A stretch of 64,000 bases of DNA from positions 1,050,501-1,114,500 of the forward strand of contig JAUTXW010000069.1 of NCBI GenBank assembly GCA_030620095.1. Direction: 5' to 3'. A program made the position numbers and the translations under genes. The notes under the pieces are model-generated. The model did not search any database and was not told the origin of the DNA. It was given only the letters and a program-made list of their open reading frames with translations. This stretch comes from Kuschelorhynchus macadamiae. Taxonomy: Eukaryota > Arthropoda > Insecta > Coleoptera > Curculionidae. This document shows positions 49,054-62,045 of the stretch, piece after piece; positions within the stretch are counted from its first letter, which is position 1, and every line of letters begins with the position of its first letter.

Positions 49054-49490
49054 AACTTTGCTTCGCCAGTCTACACAATATTGGTTTTCACCCCCTTTAT
49101 AAGTTTTTTTATTCCTTTTTTATTTACATATTTTTTGTCAGATAGTGTTCTTATAAGAATTTTTAAGATAATGAATAGTGTGAGCTTTTGAAAAAAGCAT
49201 CATATTAAAATAGTCATATCTAAATGTCCCCATAAGTAAATTTTTGCTTAATTAAACCAAGTGGTGGTATTTTTTTGAAACCTCACTCTATTTTATACAT
49301 TGTATATAGGCCTGTTCAATTCACTGTGTCTGCTTCAAAAGATTAAACTGTATATCTGATTGGGTTTGTAATATAGTTAATATAAATACCTTAAATTAAT
49401 ATAGTTATTTGATCTTAGTATGCATTTTTTGATTTGGTACAAATATTTACCATGTTGACAAATAAAGCTGTAATAAAGGACGATACTATT
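49054..49490 (+). promoter_or_regulatory. Rad23 3' UTR with two polyadenylation signals
   Basis: Two overlapping-range AATAAA hexamers stand at 49461-49466 and 49472-49477, about 410 nt after the stop, in otherwise unremarkable AT-rich DNA. The cleavage site is inferred just downstream; no transcript was seen. Confidence 0.5.
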
Positions 49491-50630
49491 TGGATGACTT
49501 GCAGATGTATAGTCTGACTAGGAAAGATCACACGTTGTTAGAAGTTTTCAGTTTACAGTATTTTCTATCATTAAACAACTATTTTTATGAATATTTATGA
49601 TATAATTTGTCATAGCACGAGGATAGAATAGTTAATAGTAATCAGCACATCCCGTTTACAGTCAAGACCGATTGAATTACTAGCATAGGTGGGTCAATAT
49701 CTGTAGCTCAGTTAGGGGGGTTTTCCGCGCCCCCTCGCCCTCTTTAAATGACGTCCGTGTCACCTTTTGTAAGCAATGCCCTGTTTCATAAGCTATTATA
49801 AAAAAGTATATTTTGTTTTTCCCTCTGTCGGAGCTCTTTACTAGGGATTAGATACTAATATTTAAATTTATATCAACACAGGGTCTTTTTGCATAATATG
49901 ATTTGGCTTAGCACTGCGCCTTTGAGTATACCTGGACAAGATTTTTTTGTTAAATTTAGTGTTGTTTTATTACCAGAAACCTTTAAATATGTTTTGGATT
50001 TGGATGGATTTCAAAACTTACCAGTTAACATTTAACCATCTTAATAAATATTAGGCTTTAATTAAACCTATGAGTTCAACTATTTTTTTACATAAAATGC
50101 ATTGTGGATATACCATATAGTTTCACTTTTTTATATATTCTATTTTTATGAAATTACATCTGTCATTAATATAAGCAGAGTCGTTCCTCAGGCCTGGATT
50201 AAGGGTGGGCTTATAGGTTCCGTCGTAGACAGGAGCCGCAGCACAGAGGCGAGTAATTTATTTTTTCTTAGTTTTCCTTATTTCATTCTGCCGCTCTCAT
50301 AGATTGCGCCTTCCGCTCCTAAAAATCATTTTGATACTGATTTATTCTCAAAATTTTCTTCGACGTTCTTAAAGACCAATAATTGCTCTTTATGTTGAAA
50401 TTAAATTGTATTTTTTTGTATTGTAGAAACATAAACTAGGTATAATTTAAAACTTTTTCTGTATTAATTGCTAGACATCAAAAAATCGTATACAAATAAA
50501 GCGAATTGAACATCAAAAAAAAAGTAAACTTGTCGGAATAATTGTACCTGCAAAGGAGATGACCTATAATTGACAAAATTCGAATCTACACACATAGTGG
50601 ACAAGCATAATTAACTCATCGAGCTTGTAT
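49490..50630. other. Downstream of Rad23, no gene
   Basis: AT-rich. 49700-49725 has a D-arm-like GTAGCTCAGTTAGG without a partner B box. 50190-50245 (GGCCTGGATTAAGGGTGGGC) resembles a hAT terminus without a visible mate. Confidence 0.3.
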
Positions 50631-51219
50631 AGTAGAGTCGTGTGCAAATATGCGGGAAATTTGGGCGTAAAAGCGTGAAATGTTCGTACCCGAGAGTAAG
50701 GGTCTACAAACCTCTCAATATCGATACAAGGCTTGCTAAAGACTTCTTTGCTATGCTTGATGAATACCGCTTCTTTAAATTTTCTTTTCTGATAATGTTC
50801 CTTATGAAGGTTTTAGCTTCGGATCATGTATAGTCAGTAAGGTTCAGCGATACCCCGTCTTGATGTTTTCCCACATGCTTTCAATGTACTTTAAATCTTT
50901 ATCATATGTCCACGACACTTTCATGATATGCAACAAGGGTAACAAACGTCTGAAATAATTTTAGACCACTTAAGTAATATCGCTGTTCAATAAAGTTTAC
51001 CATGGGGAAAAAATTCCAGCATACCTTTCCTTGATGTTCGTGTCAATCGCGAAAATAATTTCGTAAAGACTTTCGTTTACAAGAAACGTACTCACACAGG
51101 ACAGTACCTAAACCAGTAGTTTAACCACTCTGCGGCAAGAAATCTTTAGATAAGGCGATAAGAAATTCCGGGTATACATCCGTTCATCACTCTCGTTCTG
51201 AAAAGAAAAATTTTGCTGA

Positions 51220-51600
51220 TGTTTCGCCAAAATCGCATATGGCATTTTCGAAGCCTTTCACTTCACTAATAATTTCAAGCACTCCGGTAAAAGACGCTTT
51301 GGAGCAGAAACAATCTGAGAAACGTGAAAAGGAAGAAAAGAAACAAATGAAGACTTTAATTAAATCAAGGAAAGTGAATATAAGCGTTAGTAACCAAACA
51401 AAAAAAGAGTTAAGAAAGTAATCAAAAATTATAAGCGTCAAATTAAATTTGATGAATCATCTTCTGATTCCTCTACCGAAATACCATATATTGATACTGA
51501 TGATGATATCGACTTAGAAGTTGAAGAAGGAAAATTAGTGCTTGATTTGTATTCCAGCCTGTACAACACTTAACTTCAAAAGAGGCAAAGAGAAAGATAT
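51220..51600 (+). pseudogene. Possible pogo/Tigger-like transposase C-terminal tail
   Basis: 51239-51421 encodes MAFSKPFTSLIISSTPVKDAL and then a Lys/Glu-rich stretch. After one frame change it continues with FDESSSDSSTEIPYIDTDDD and an acidic end. A basic linker followed by an acidic Ser/Asp end is common in pogo/jerky-type transposases; there is no DDE core to confirm it. Confidence 0.35.
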
Positions 51601-52599
51601 GGATTTGTGATTTCTGCCCTACTTTCTATATTTTATTTACTTTTAAGATTTAACACTTTTAAAATGTATTTTTTTTTAATTTATTGATTTATGTTCTTTG
51701 CAATTCATGTTTTAAAGGTTTAGTCCCTTTTAATAAATCTAAATGTTTCAAATGTTATAAGTCTACTATAACTATAACTTAGCGTCTGATGACTCTGTAA
51801 GAAGATGAACTTTACATTATTTTAAAAAATATTTTATTTATAAAAAAATCGATCTAAATCAATCGACAGAAGCTTAAGTTCGTTACCTTAGCCTTCTTCC
51901 TTTCCCCTAACCGATTTTGGTTGTCTTGCAAACATCTCGATATCGGTAATTTACAGAAACACAATGCTGAAATACTATTTGGCGGTACGAAGCAGAAAGT
52001 ATCAATACCTACTCGGTATCGGTAAAAAAACATCGATTATAATATATATATACACGATACTAAGAAAAAATATCGATACTTTAGAAGTATTGATAGTATT
52101 GTCGCATACCAACTCGGCGGGACATCAGTAATCTGTATCCAACAAAAAAAAAAAAAAACGTGCAATATTCCTTTCATGTATTAACGAGAAAACACAAAAA
52201 ACTGACATCACAGTTGAAAGCATATACACCTCTAAATTTATTTAGTTAGTTTAGTTTTATGGGTCATATGCTAGCAGTTGTCAAAGGAAGTGAACTAACT
52301 AGTAACCCCTTAATGCGACAAGAGTCAGGGGAGTTTATAAGTGGTAGCTTTGAAATAGGGCGATCATACTCTTGTAGTCAAATCGTTTGTGTAATAAAAC
52401 TTGTGTTTTAATCTTATTGAGAAATATAGCTTTAATTATGGTTTTATCGACGAACCTGATGTTAACCTAACGGGACAGATCTACCGAACACTATAGGTTT
52501 TGTAAATTTTTTTTTCTTTTAATATAGGCTCGGAATTTTGACATCACCTCAAAAAAAAAAAGCCTAACCAAAACGCAATCCGATTTTTAACACACTACA

Positions 52600-52715
52600 T
52601 ACAAAATTATAAGTTTTATTAAAAAATCTTCACCTGAAACGGGATTCGAACTCGCATCCATTCCATTAAAAGCACAGAATCTTACCGCTAAGTCACAGGC
52701 TATACCGAAAAGTCA
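52600..52715 (-). mobile_element. tRNA-derived SINE head or degenerate tRNA
   Basis: Minus strand: TGACTTAGCGGT resembles an A box and GAGTTCGAATCCC fits a B box 35-40 nt later. CTTTTAA between them would be a Lys-like anticodon loop. Stem pairing is poor (one mismatch in the T stem, weak acceptor), so not a working tRNA. An AT-rich body follows at lower coordinates. Confidence 0.4.
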
Positions 52716-52719
52716 TCTC

Positions 52720-55700
52720 AACTGTAAACTTTGCCTCAACCAATAGGACGACCGATCAATGCCACGTCGGTACTCTAGTTGAGCCTTCGGGTAAATTCGG
52801 GACTTCACCTTATCAGCTATATTCCGCAGAATAAACCATTAGGGGTCCCGTGTTCGGCAGATATGGTCTGGGTGGAGCGATGATCCTAAGGTTGCAATAC
52901 ATACTCCATACAATGGTCAACTTCTTTGTTTTCCCAGTACTATAATTCTCTAACGAACCAGGTTAATAAAAAATAGAACGAAAATATTGGCTGTCTTCCA
53001 GTTTTATCCTAGTTTAACAAAAAGGGGAAATAATTAAAATGTATAGTGCATGAGTAACTACGACTTTATTTTTGGCACCGTCTCTACACTTGTCCAAACT
53101 ATATTTAATATTCGTGCAAGACGATTTTATAAATTTGAAAAAAACAATAAAATATAATACAAATAAAAATAATATTTAATATTATAATAAATACAAAACC
53201 TTATATGTATATAAAGCATCAAATAATGTATTAGAAAGACTAAAGGTATAGTAATGAAAAACTATACATTCGAATAATTGTTCCCATCTGGATAAAATCA
53301 TGTCTAATAAGACTGTTTTTGAATCTAAAAATTTTACAAATTAACATTTTAGACAAGATTCTCTTATAAATCTACAACTTAGCCTTATTAACATTTTAAA
53401 ACTTCTACATAAAACATGGAAACAATGGAAAACCTTAAAAAATCATACTGGACTAGAATAATTTTATTCGTCTCACCAATGAAAATAAAAATATTAAGGG
53501 ACGAAAGAAAAATATGTTCAGTCACTGGCATAATGTACAGTTCTTTCTAATAATACGTATCACATATTGACAAAAAGAACAGTTAAAGTATCTATAGTTT
53601 TATGGATATAGTAGAACATATCAGATAAAAATGAGTTTATTTTAGACATTTGGAGTTGTTCATATAAAAATAAAAGTTACATGCATGTTTACTTTTTAAT
53701 TAACTGAACATTTATTAATAAAAAATGTCTCATAAATTGGGTTATTTAAACGTAGAAACTGCCGTTTTTGTTCCTATGCTCTTTGCGATATGCACATTTT
53801 AATTAATAAAAATGTAAGGTAAAAAACCTTATCCACGACTGTTCCATTATAAACTAATACTAGTGTTTATTCAATTATAATGACATACATTATTCACTCC
53901 AAACTAATGTTAAACACCGGCATAGTTTCTTTTTTAATTTTATATCAAAACGTTGAGGTGTCGAAAAATTAAATAATTAAAATAAAAGTCAATATCATGT
54001 GCATACATTAAAAAGATACTTATTTAATAGCCGTGGATAAAGTATAGTATTTTACTCGCAAATGGTTTTTACGGGACCTAGGCGTGTCTTAAATCGCCCG
54101 AGCCATCATTATATACGTGTTCAATAATATACTATTATCTCTTATTCTGGGAATTACCCATATAAACTTTTTTCTAAACTTAAAATTTTAGAACATCGCC
54201 TTTCTCTTACGTTTTTCTTTAAGTTTATTTGTTCCTTTATCTATCGTCAGTAAGTGAGGGGTTACCTTTTGTTATACAGTATATAGTCACCAGACATAGA
54301 GAGCTTCAAATTCGTAGCTTATACAAAAAATATCAGTTTAGGAAAATACATAAAAAAAGTCCAAGCCAAAAACTGAATCATGCCAATAAGGCGGCTCTAA
54401 AATGTAACATATTACTCTCAAAATGTTTCAAATAGGAAATAGCACTTCTTGTGTCCTTTAATGTCAAGAACCTATACCGTGCGACAATTCACTAAGATGC
54501 TCCTAACGCTACTATATAGGTGCCGTGCCACTCTAGTTTTAAAAAAGTAATAATAAAATATTACACTTAAAACTACAAACAATTGTATTGCTATCACAAT
54601 CATTAGTATATAGTGAACCTATATTATTGTAAATTTAACACATCATAACACTTTCAGCACACAGATATGAGACTTGAGATTATTTTTAACAAAGCTACTT
54701 TTGAAATCACACCTTAAAAAATTATAATCACAATAGTTTTTCTATATATTCTATTTTTATAAAGAACGTTTAAGGGAATAAACCTCTTCTTATTCTGATT
54801 ATTCTTAAAGTAAAATACTGTATTTAGTTACTCAATTGTTAACGTATACAAAAAGGATGAATGAATTTATATCTTAGTGGCGAAAGTGTCTTTATCCCGA
54901 ACTTCCTTTATTACAAGATATGTTATAAAATTTGGTGCAGTTTTCTTTACTTGAACCTTGTTTTTAAAAAATAAGAATACTGAAAATTTCTTTAACTATT
55001 AAAGAAAAATAACATGAATATTTATATATTGAAACGAAATCTAGTGAACTAAAGGAGATATTTTGCCAATAGAAGAATAAACGAACTTAAAATGTAGCAA
55101 TGTTAAGAATAGCCTACCTAGATCTAGCTAAATATCCTAAAAAATATGTAAATCTAGTTTTAATGTGGGAAGATAGTGATTTTACTCAATTTCTGCATCA
55201 TTTACCAGTTTTATATTTAAACGTTTTAGATTAAAATTATTACAAAGAAAAATGGTGGTCATAATCAATAAAACTGTTACTAGAGTTTTGAAAATACCTC
55301 CCAGCCAAACATTAGCATAGCTTTGTAATTAAAAAAGTATTAAATTTTAAATGTTCAAATTTCCATTAAGAAAACAATTTTAAAATGTTAATTTTCTTTT
55401 ATTTTACAATCTTATTAAAATAATTAGTTGATGAGCAGCGAACCACACACTAAAGACTGATTCTCACTCTATATTACACTTGCGTTCCTTATCCCCTCCA
55501 TATAAGTTCCGCGAAATTCAACTATAATACTCTAGGGGGATGTATTAAAAAATCCTTTACGTATATTGAAAGGAACCAGAACGTATTGTGAGAATGAATC
55601 TTAATAGTGATGTCTAGGGATTTGAATTAATGAAAAATATTGTATACTCTACGTTCGTTGAACGCCACACAAAACATATGATTCACAAATCCGCCTACTT

Positions 55701-56812
55701 TTAATTAATAAAAATATGTTTTAACATTTTGAGTTATGTATATAGAGGTTGGTTGGTTGTTGGTTTTTCATCAATTATATTTTAAAGCCGCTTAGAATGA
55801 AAATAATTTGACTATATATAAATCCGAATCCTCCATGTAATAACATATATTTAAGGGAATAAAAAATTTATTAAACTCTTGAAGCCCTAGTAATCTGAAT
55901 CTTGATTACATTATTTACATCCGATGAAATTAATCATTGTTTTGCCTATGAAAAACATTAATTTTACGTTGACAGGAGCACATTCAAAAAGCTTATTTTA
56001 ATCGTCTTATTATTTATAATCAAAGTCAAATTTAATTCTCCTGAGTCATCTAATAGGAATTAAACTCATCTCCCAAACCCCGATGACAAGTAAAACTTAT
56101 AGAACTACAGCTAGATTCATTTTTGAAGAATTATTAATTTAATACTTCCTACCTTTTTACTGTACAATTAAAAACCAATATTGGAGATTCAAACCACATT
56201 TTTAAGCAAGTTAAAAGTAAAAAATAAAATATTTAAATATTTTTGGGTCTAGAAAACATAAAAAATACTTTATTTTTTACATATTTCACAGTTTTGGTGA
56301 AAGTACAGTGTCTCTACTCTACTCAACTAGCGTTTCTTTCACATAAAGAACAGAAATTAATGCGGGGCCATACTTACACTAACACACAACCATACATATA
56401 GAATTTAATTTATTTTTATACTAATAAGCAACCTATCTATCAGCATCATTAATATGTATATAATGTTTCCGATATTTTCAATTATATCACATAATAAAAC
56501 ATTGTATATACTGTTTTCATATTTAACTATTTGTCAAAAACAGACGAATAGAAGATCCACCAAATATAAAATAAAAATCCCCCTAAATGGATTTCAACTT
56601 TGTCGTCTTTCAGTTAACTTGGGATCCATCATAGTTAGGGAGAAGCGTCACTATTTTTTGGTAAAAAAAATGCTTAAGAGCGAATCACTTTTTTCTATTG
56701 CTCTTATACAGTGTAACCACAAAATCTGCTGCCGGCCCATTAGCAGTTGCTTTTTCGTCGAGAACGTTACGAACATGTAAAAAAGTGACGTATTCGTTGC
56801 TGAAATGTTTAC
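52720..56812. other. AT-rich intergenic, no feature
   Basis: About 4 kb with only chance ORFs and no repeat that I could delimit by eye. Confidence 0.4.
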
Positions 56813-56820
56813 ACTTACTG

Positions 56821-57493
56821 CAGTGGCGGCTCGTGGAATTAAGAATTTGTGAAATTTTTTTATAATTATCCATAGCTTTGGATTGTTTTTTAATACTCAG
56901 GGGAAATAATATGAATTTATGAGATTTTAAATATATTTTTTTGTTCTTAAAAACAGTTATGTAGCTATATCATAAAGCTAATTTCGATTCTTTTCGATCA
57001 ATGCAAAACTGCTTCCGCCTCCGACGATCCGGACGCACTAATTTACATTAATTCTATAACAAGCGAATAAGCGCGTTCAGTCTGCAGCAGCAGTCTTTTG
57101 CCGCTCCCATCTCTATTTAGCTTGCGGATATTCACCATTGCGTTGCCATAGCAACTGCTGTAAACAAATCTAAGCGTGAAAGGGGAGTCTAATGCGGAAT
57201 TTGTTGCTGCTGATTATGATTCCTCAACGGGTCGCTCTTATGAAAAGGTGTTCAGCGCGCTACGTTTTTCTGTCATTATTTTTGGAGTATATAACGCACT
57301 AGTTTTGATAGAAAATAATAGTATAATTAAGTAAATAAAGTGAATTTATATAAAACAGACTACATTTTTATAATAAAAATGTAGATTATAAAATGCTTAA
57401 TATTTTTCAAAAAAAAAAATTATTTTTAAGTAAATTGATCGGAAAATATCGTGAAGCGGCGCTTCATCCGCGTATCCTGGCGAGCCGCCACTG
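56821..57493. mobile_element. Complete non-autonomous hAT element (673 bp) with perfect 8-bp TSD
   Basis: Termini CAGTGGCGGCTCG and its exact complement (13 bp each). ACTTACTG flanks both sides (56813-56820 and 57494-57501). The 8-bp duplication and CAGTG-type ends define hAT. The inside has no ORF, is GC-richer near both ends and AT-rich in the middle. Perfect ends and duplication suggest a rather recent insertion. Confidence 0.9.
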
Positions 57494-57501
57494 ACTTACT
57501 G

Positions 57502-59735
57502 TTGACTTAAGATTTTAGAATCGACTTGTACTTTTTTAACTTATAAAATGTTGTCAAAGATAAAATTCTGCCCATAACGAAAAAATTACGATTGTCGTTT
57601 CAGGTGTCTACTCTGTCTCTGCCGCATTACGATTTCTGGCGTGTCTGCTCCTGTCACCTGTCGATTTGTCAATTTTCAGTTACTTGTTAGATCTCTTCGC
57701 GAAACTTAAGAAATATTAGATTAGACATTTTGCTCTGTCTATCTGTAACAGGGTTGTTTAATTAAAATTATGATGACTGATATTAATCGTGATTTAACTC
57801 AATTTTTTTAAAATAATTAGTGCTTGAAGACGATGTTCAAATAACTAAAAAAAAATCTGTTATCAATATAAAATGAAAATAATTAAATTGCCTATTGCTA
57901 CTGACTGAAATGACAAGTGAGAGAAAAAGAAAATGCGCGGGATGTTAAAATTATCAGATACGCCTCGATTACCATCGTTTATGTCGTTTACAGATTTATG
58001 TGATTCCACTGCGTTCGAATTACAATTTCAACTTTTTTTCTGACAAAATGTTGTAATAAATAATAATTAATTAAGACGCTGAATAAAATGTATTTCTAAC
58101 CCTTAGACCGAGTCTTTTTTATGGGCCTACCAAATTTATAAATTTTTTTCATCAATTTTGTATGTTCTTAATTATAATTTTGCTCGTGTTAAAAAATCCG
58201 ACTTTAATGAAAAAAGACTAATGTTAAGAAAACAAATCCGGTTTGATTTTTCAAAAAAAAAAAATCAAAAAAACCAGTAACTCTATAATACTACTAGAAT
58301 ATAATATATAACTCAACATTATAAGGACTTTGAAAACTAGCAAAAAAATTGCTCACTTTTAACTTGACACGAAATATTTAATACTAATTTGAAATTTAAC
58401 TCATTATTTCAAGACTTAAATCAATGAAAAGGCTGAAGTTATTTTCTTGTTAGACTTATCGTCAACCAAAAATTTTAGGTCATATTCATATGACTTAAGT
58501 CAATTATCGTTTAAAGGAAGACTTGATTTAAAACTATTTTTTTTTAATTTTTCCAAGGACTTGTGGCTTAAAACCTAACTAATTTTTCAAATTGAATTAT
58601 GACAGCTCTGGACATCTGCATCTCTACATCTTCAACTTTAACTAACTGAATTCAAATGTTTAGTGCCAAGTTCTTTTTTAAATTAATAATGAATATTATA
58701 AAACGCGAGAAAAAAATATTAACCCTTTTATCGCACCCGCAGGCTGACATTAGCAAGAAAAGATGTCTTTTAGCGAAAACTACAATATATAAATTACTTA
58801 TGAAAATGCTCAAGGTTGGATTTTTTTACAGTAGTAGTAAATCCACAATATCGATAAAAAACCTCCCGTTTCAAAACATTTAGGCAGCTTGGGCTTCATT
58901 TTGTTTAAATTATGTACTTTAATTATATATTAGTAAATTTTCTGCTAGCTTTTTTTATATTTACTTACCATAATATATCTGATGTTTATTTATGTCACGC
59001 TTACTGAGAAACAAATCAGCACTTAATTTTTAGATGTTCTGGATGCTCATGTAAATGACAGCATAATATATTTCATATTTTTTGGCATTAACAATTAAAA
59101 AGTGACTTAATTTTTCTTACGCGTTTGGAACGCCTCCGATGAGTAAGGAACTGCTGTTGGACCGGCAGCAACCATTTTGCCAATATGAAAGTATAAATGA
59201 ATAAAAAAGCTAGCCTTGCGCACATACGACATAAAAAATTGACGAAAGCTCCTGGGCTATTAAGAGATTTATGGGTCGAGTATTACGGTCAGAGTTGCCA
59301 GTATATGTCGTGATTATTTGACCTATTAATTTTGTATTGCGTTTTAATTTCCAGTAGTTGAAACAAGCACTAAATACTTCTACTAAACAAGTAGACCCAA
59401 CCAGCGCTACAGGCAATCGGTACCAAATTTAACTGCATTCCACCTATTAAACGAAGGAATGCGCGGTTGATATAGCGAATTTATGAAAGTAGCTACCGGA
59501 CTGTCTACTTATAATTGGTCTGTCTATTAAATGCAGAAGAATATGTAATACATTTATATCAATGATGAAAATACATTTTTTTGTGGATATTAATTTTGAC
59601 AAATAATGTACTTTTTTTAATTTTTCAATCTGAATTTAACAACTATTTAACAAACTATATAAGCCTCGAACTTAAAGAATGCCCCTGAACTCTCAAATTT
59701 GGCATACCACGTACAGAGAAATGCAGTGCGACTTT
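57502..59735. other. No gene recognised
   Basis: AT-rich; short ORFs at 58656 and 59210 show no family motif. Confidence 0.35.
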
Positions 59736-59737
59736 TA

Positions 59738-59941
59738 CCCCCGTATTCACTAAAAAGGTTTAAGACTAGTTAGACTAGGTCTAGTTGCCATGGTACTTAA
59801 AACTCTTAGTTCGCAAGTTATGTTTCGCTTGTCATTGTGACATTTAGAAAAATTATTTGTTCAATTATTTAAAATGTCATCTTAAACCTATAACTGTCAA
59901 GTCAGACCTGGTCCAAATTTAAACCTCTAGTGAATACGGGT
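59738..59941. mobile_element. Short MITE, about 200 bp, with about 22-bp inverted termini
   Basis: Left end CCCGTATTCACTAAAAAGG, right end the complement of CCCGTATTCACTAGAGG, both continuing into GTTTAA-like sequence. The target duplication is not clear, so the superfamily is open. Confidence 0.7.
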
Positions 59942-61035
59942 GCTAATGCCGACAACCCTTTTAATTTTTTGTACCAGTCATGATAAAAATTTGAAATTTG
60001 GCACACTTCATAACAGACTAAATACTCTTTTTTAATTTCCTTGTAAAAGAGAAGTATTGTAATTGTGAAAAAATCAACATCCTTAGATGGTTCTTAAATT
60101 CTCTAATTAGTAGAGTAACTCTCTATTTACAAGGTGTTCTAATTTTAAATAAAATTCCAATTTGCGGCTTTATAAACACCCCGTATCTAGAAAATTACTA
60201 TGCTTAGTCCTCAAGCTCATAAGAGCATTTCAATTATGAATCATGTATGAAATTACTTAAGCTTTGTAAGTTTTTAAGAACATTTACACACCATTTTTTG
60301 AGGTTTGAATAGATAATTTTAATGTCCCATATTTTGGAAATAAATTATGGTTGAAAAAATCTTTTAAAATATGTAACACTCGACATCCCTTACCATTTAA
60401 CTTTATTATTAAGAATAACACCCAGCAGCAATCTTGATTTATTAACTTATAAAATTTAGCTCAATAATTGTACTGTCAAATTTACCAAATAATAAGTATA
60501 TTTATTAGCCAAAAATCACGTAGAATAATGCCGTTTTATCAACAAACAAATTGAATTTAAACTTTGCGCCTTAATTTGAATCATTTCACTTTATATTCAA
60601 AGTGGGTGATGTCAAAGACCGTAATTATTATGCGTGTTTCATTTAAAAGTTACGTAGTTTCGAACATACACAATTGATGTTAAAAAAATGACGCTGAATA
60701 AAAGATAGAACACAATGCTAATTACGCCAAACATTTACTTCGAACATTATTTTTCTTTGCGTCTTTTTCGACGTTTTGTTGGATATTTTTTTCAAGTATA
60801 AGTATTTACTTCAAACGCCAAAATTATCACCAGTCGTGTATCACAAATAATCACAATGTATAACCCGTTTTTAAGGTTTCACTTTTGTAGCTTCTTCCAA
60901 GCATAACTAATAAATTCAAACTGAGGTTAATTTTTTGTCGACTGTTTCGACATAATCTCCAATTTCAGGAAAATAACTTTCTGGATTTCCGTCCATACAC
61001 GCTATATTGAATATAAATAAATATGGACTTTTCTT
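59942..61035. other. No gene recognised
   Basis: AT-rich sequence without coding signal. Confidence 0.4.
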
Positions 61036-61039
61036 TGAC

Positions 61040-62045
61040 CTTTCTCGAGTTTTGACTGTATGGATGTGGATTTTATGCTTGAAAAATTAGAACAATGGGT
61101 ATCCGAGGTGTAATGCATCGATGGTTTCTATCATATTTAACCAAAAGAGAAATGTATATAACAATAGCAAAGTCAAACATACTCAGAAAGAAAAGTTCTA
61201 AACATTGGGGTTCACCAGGGTCCTGTCTTCGGCCCACTTTTGTTTCTATTATTTGTGAACGAGTTGGCTGAACAAAATACCAGGAGAGTGTTACTCAGTT
61301 TGCAGACGATGTATCAATAATTAGTTCTATCCAAAGTCCGAGGGAACTTCAAATGTTGATTGACCAATTTCTGAATGAATTTAAACAGTGGTGTAATGCA
61401 AACAGATTGATGCTAAATACAGACAAAGCTGAATTGCTCTTCTTTTATAATGTAAAAAAACCTGAGGTTCTCAATCTTAGTATACATTTAAGTAATCAAA
61501 AAAAAATTTTGGGTCAACTGAAATGACCTGTTCTAATTTGAATAAATCTTACTACTCATTGTATAATATGAAACAAATTATGTCAAAACTTTTTCTCCTT
61601 CAGCTTTATTATAGCCTAGTATATGGCCAGCTAACACATAATTTAACAGTCGGGCGCCTCAAGTAAAGTACTATCTCTCGTGTTTTTATAATACAAAAAA
61701 AGAATTGTTGGATTGATATGTCAATTATGCCATAGGGAAATTGGTAAGATCTAATTTATTAGTGGTCAGATAATGACAGTTCCATGTGGGTTATAAAACC
61801 TTCCTATACATTAAAAATAATTAATTGTTGTAAACAAAAACGAAATTCTGATTATCATAGTTATCCAGATTTAGTGAAAAATGTATAACATCTTTAAATG
61901 AATCCACAATTTTTGAGAATTCTCCATCATATAGAGGTAGTATTTTATACAATCACCTTCCAAACGAATTTAAACATTTTTGTTATGTAGAATACAAAAA
62001 TTAGTTAAAGAAACTCAATAAGTATGTAGAGTATTTAGTCTGTTA
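61040..62045 (+). mobile_element. LINE RT remnant
   Basis: + strand, broken frames. DFMLEKLEQ then GIRGVMHRWFLSYLTKRE near 61060-61145. VLNIGVHQGPVFGPLLFLLF near 61195-61255 (motif B, GVPQG with His for Pro). FADD motif traces (TQFADDVS with one-base shift) near 61295-61320. C-terminal YNHLPNEFKHF-like end near 61955-61985. 5'-truncated and inactive. Confidence 0.7.

Noticed and set aside
49700..49730. tRNA D-arm-like GTAGCTCAGTTAGG
   Set aside because: No B box, T-arm or acceptor partner follows within tRNA distance.
50187..50250. hAT-terminus-like GGCCTGGATTAAGGGTGGGC
   Set aside because: No mate terminus or 8-bp duplication found by eye.
56454..56780. + strand ORF of 108 codons
   Set aside because: AT-rich chance frame running up to the hAT element, no motif.
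59210..59416. Minus-strand ORF of 68 codons
   Set aside because: No motif and no splice or start context; chance ORF.
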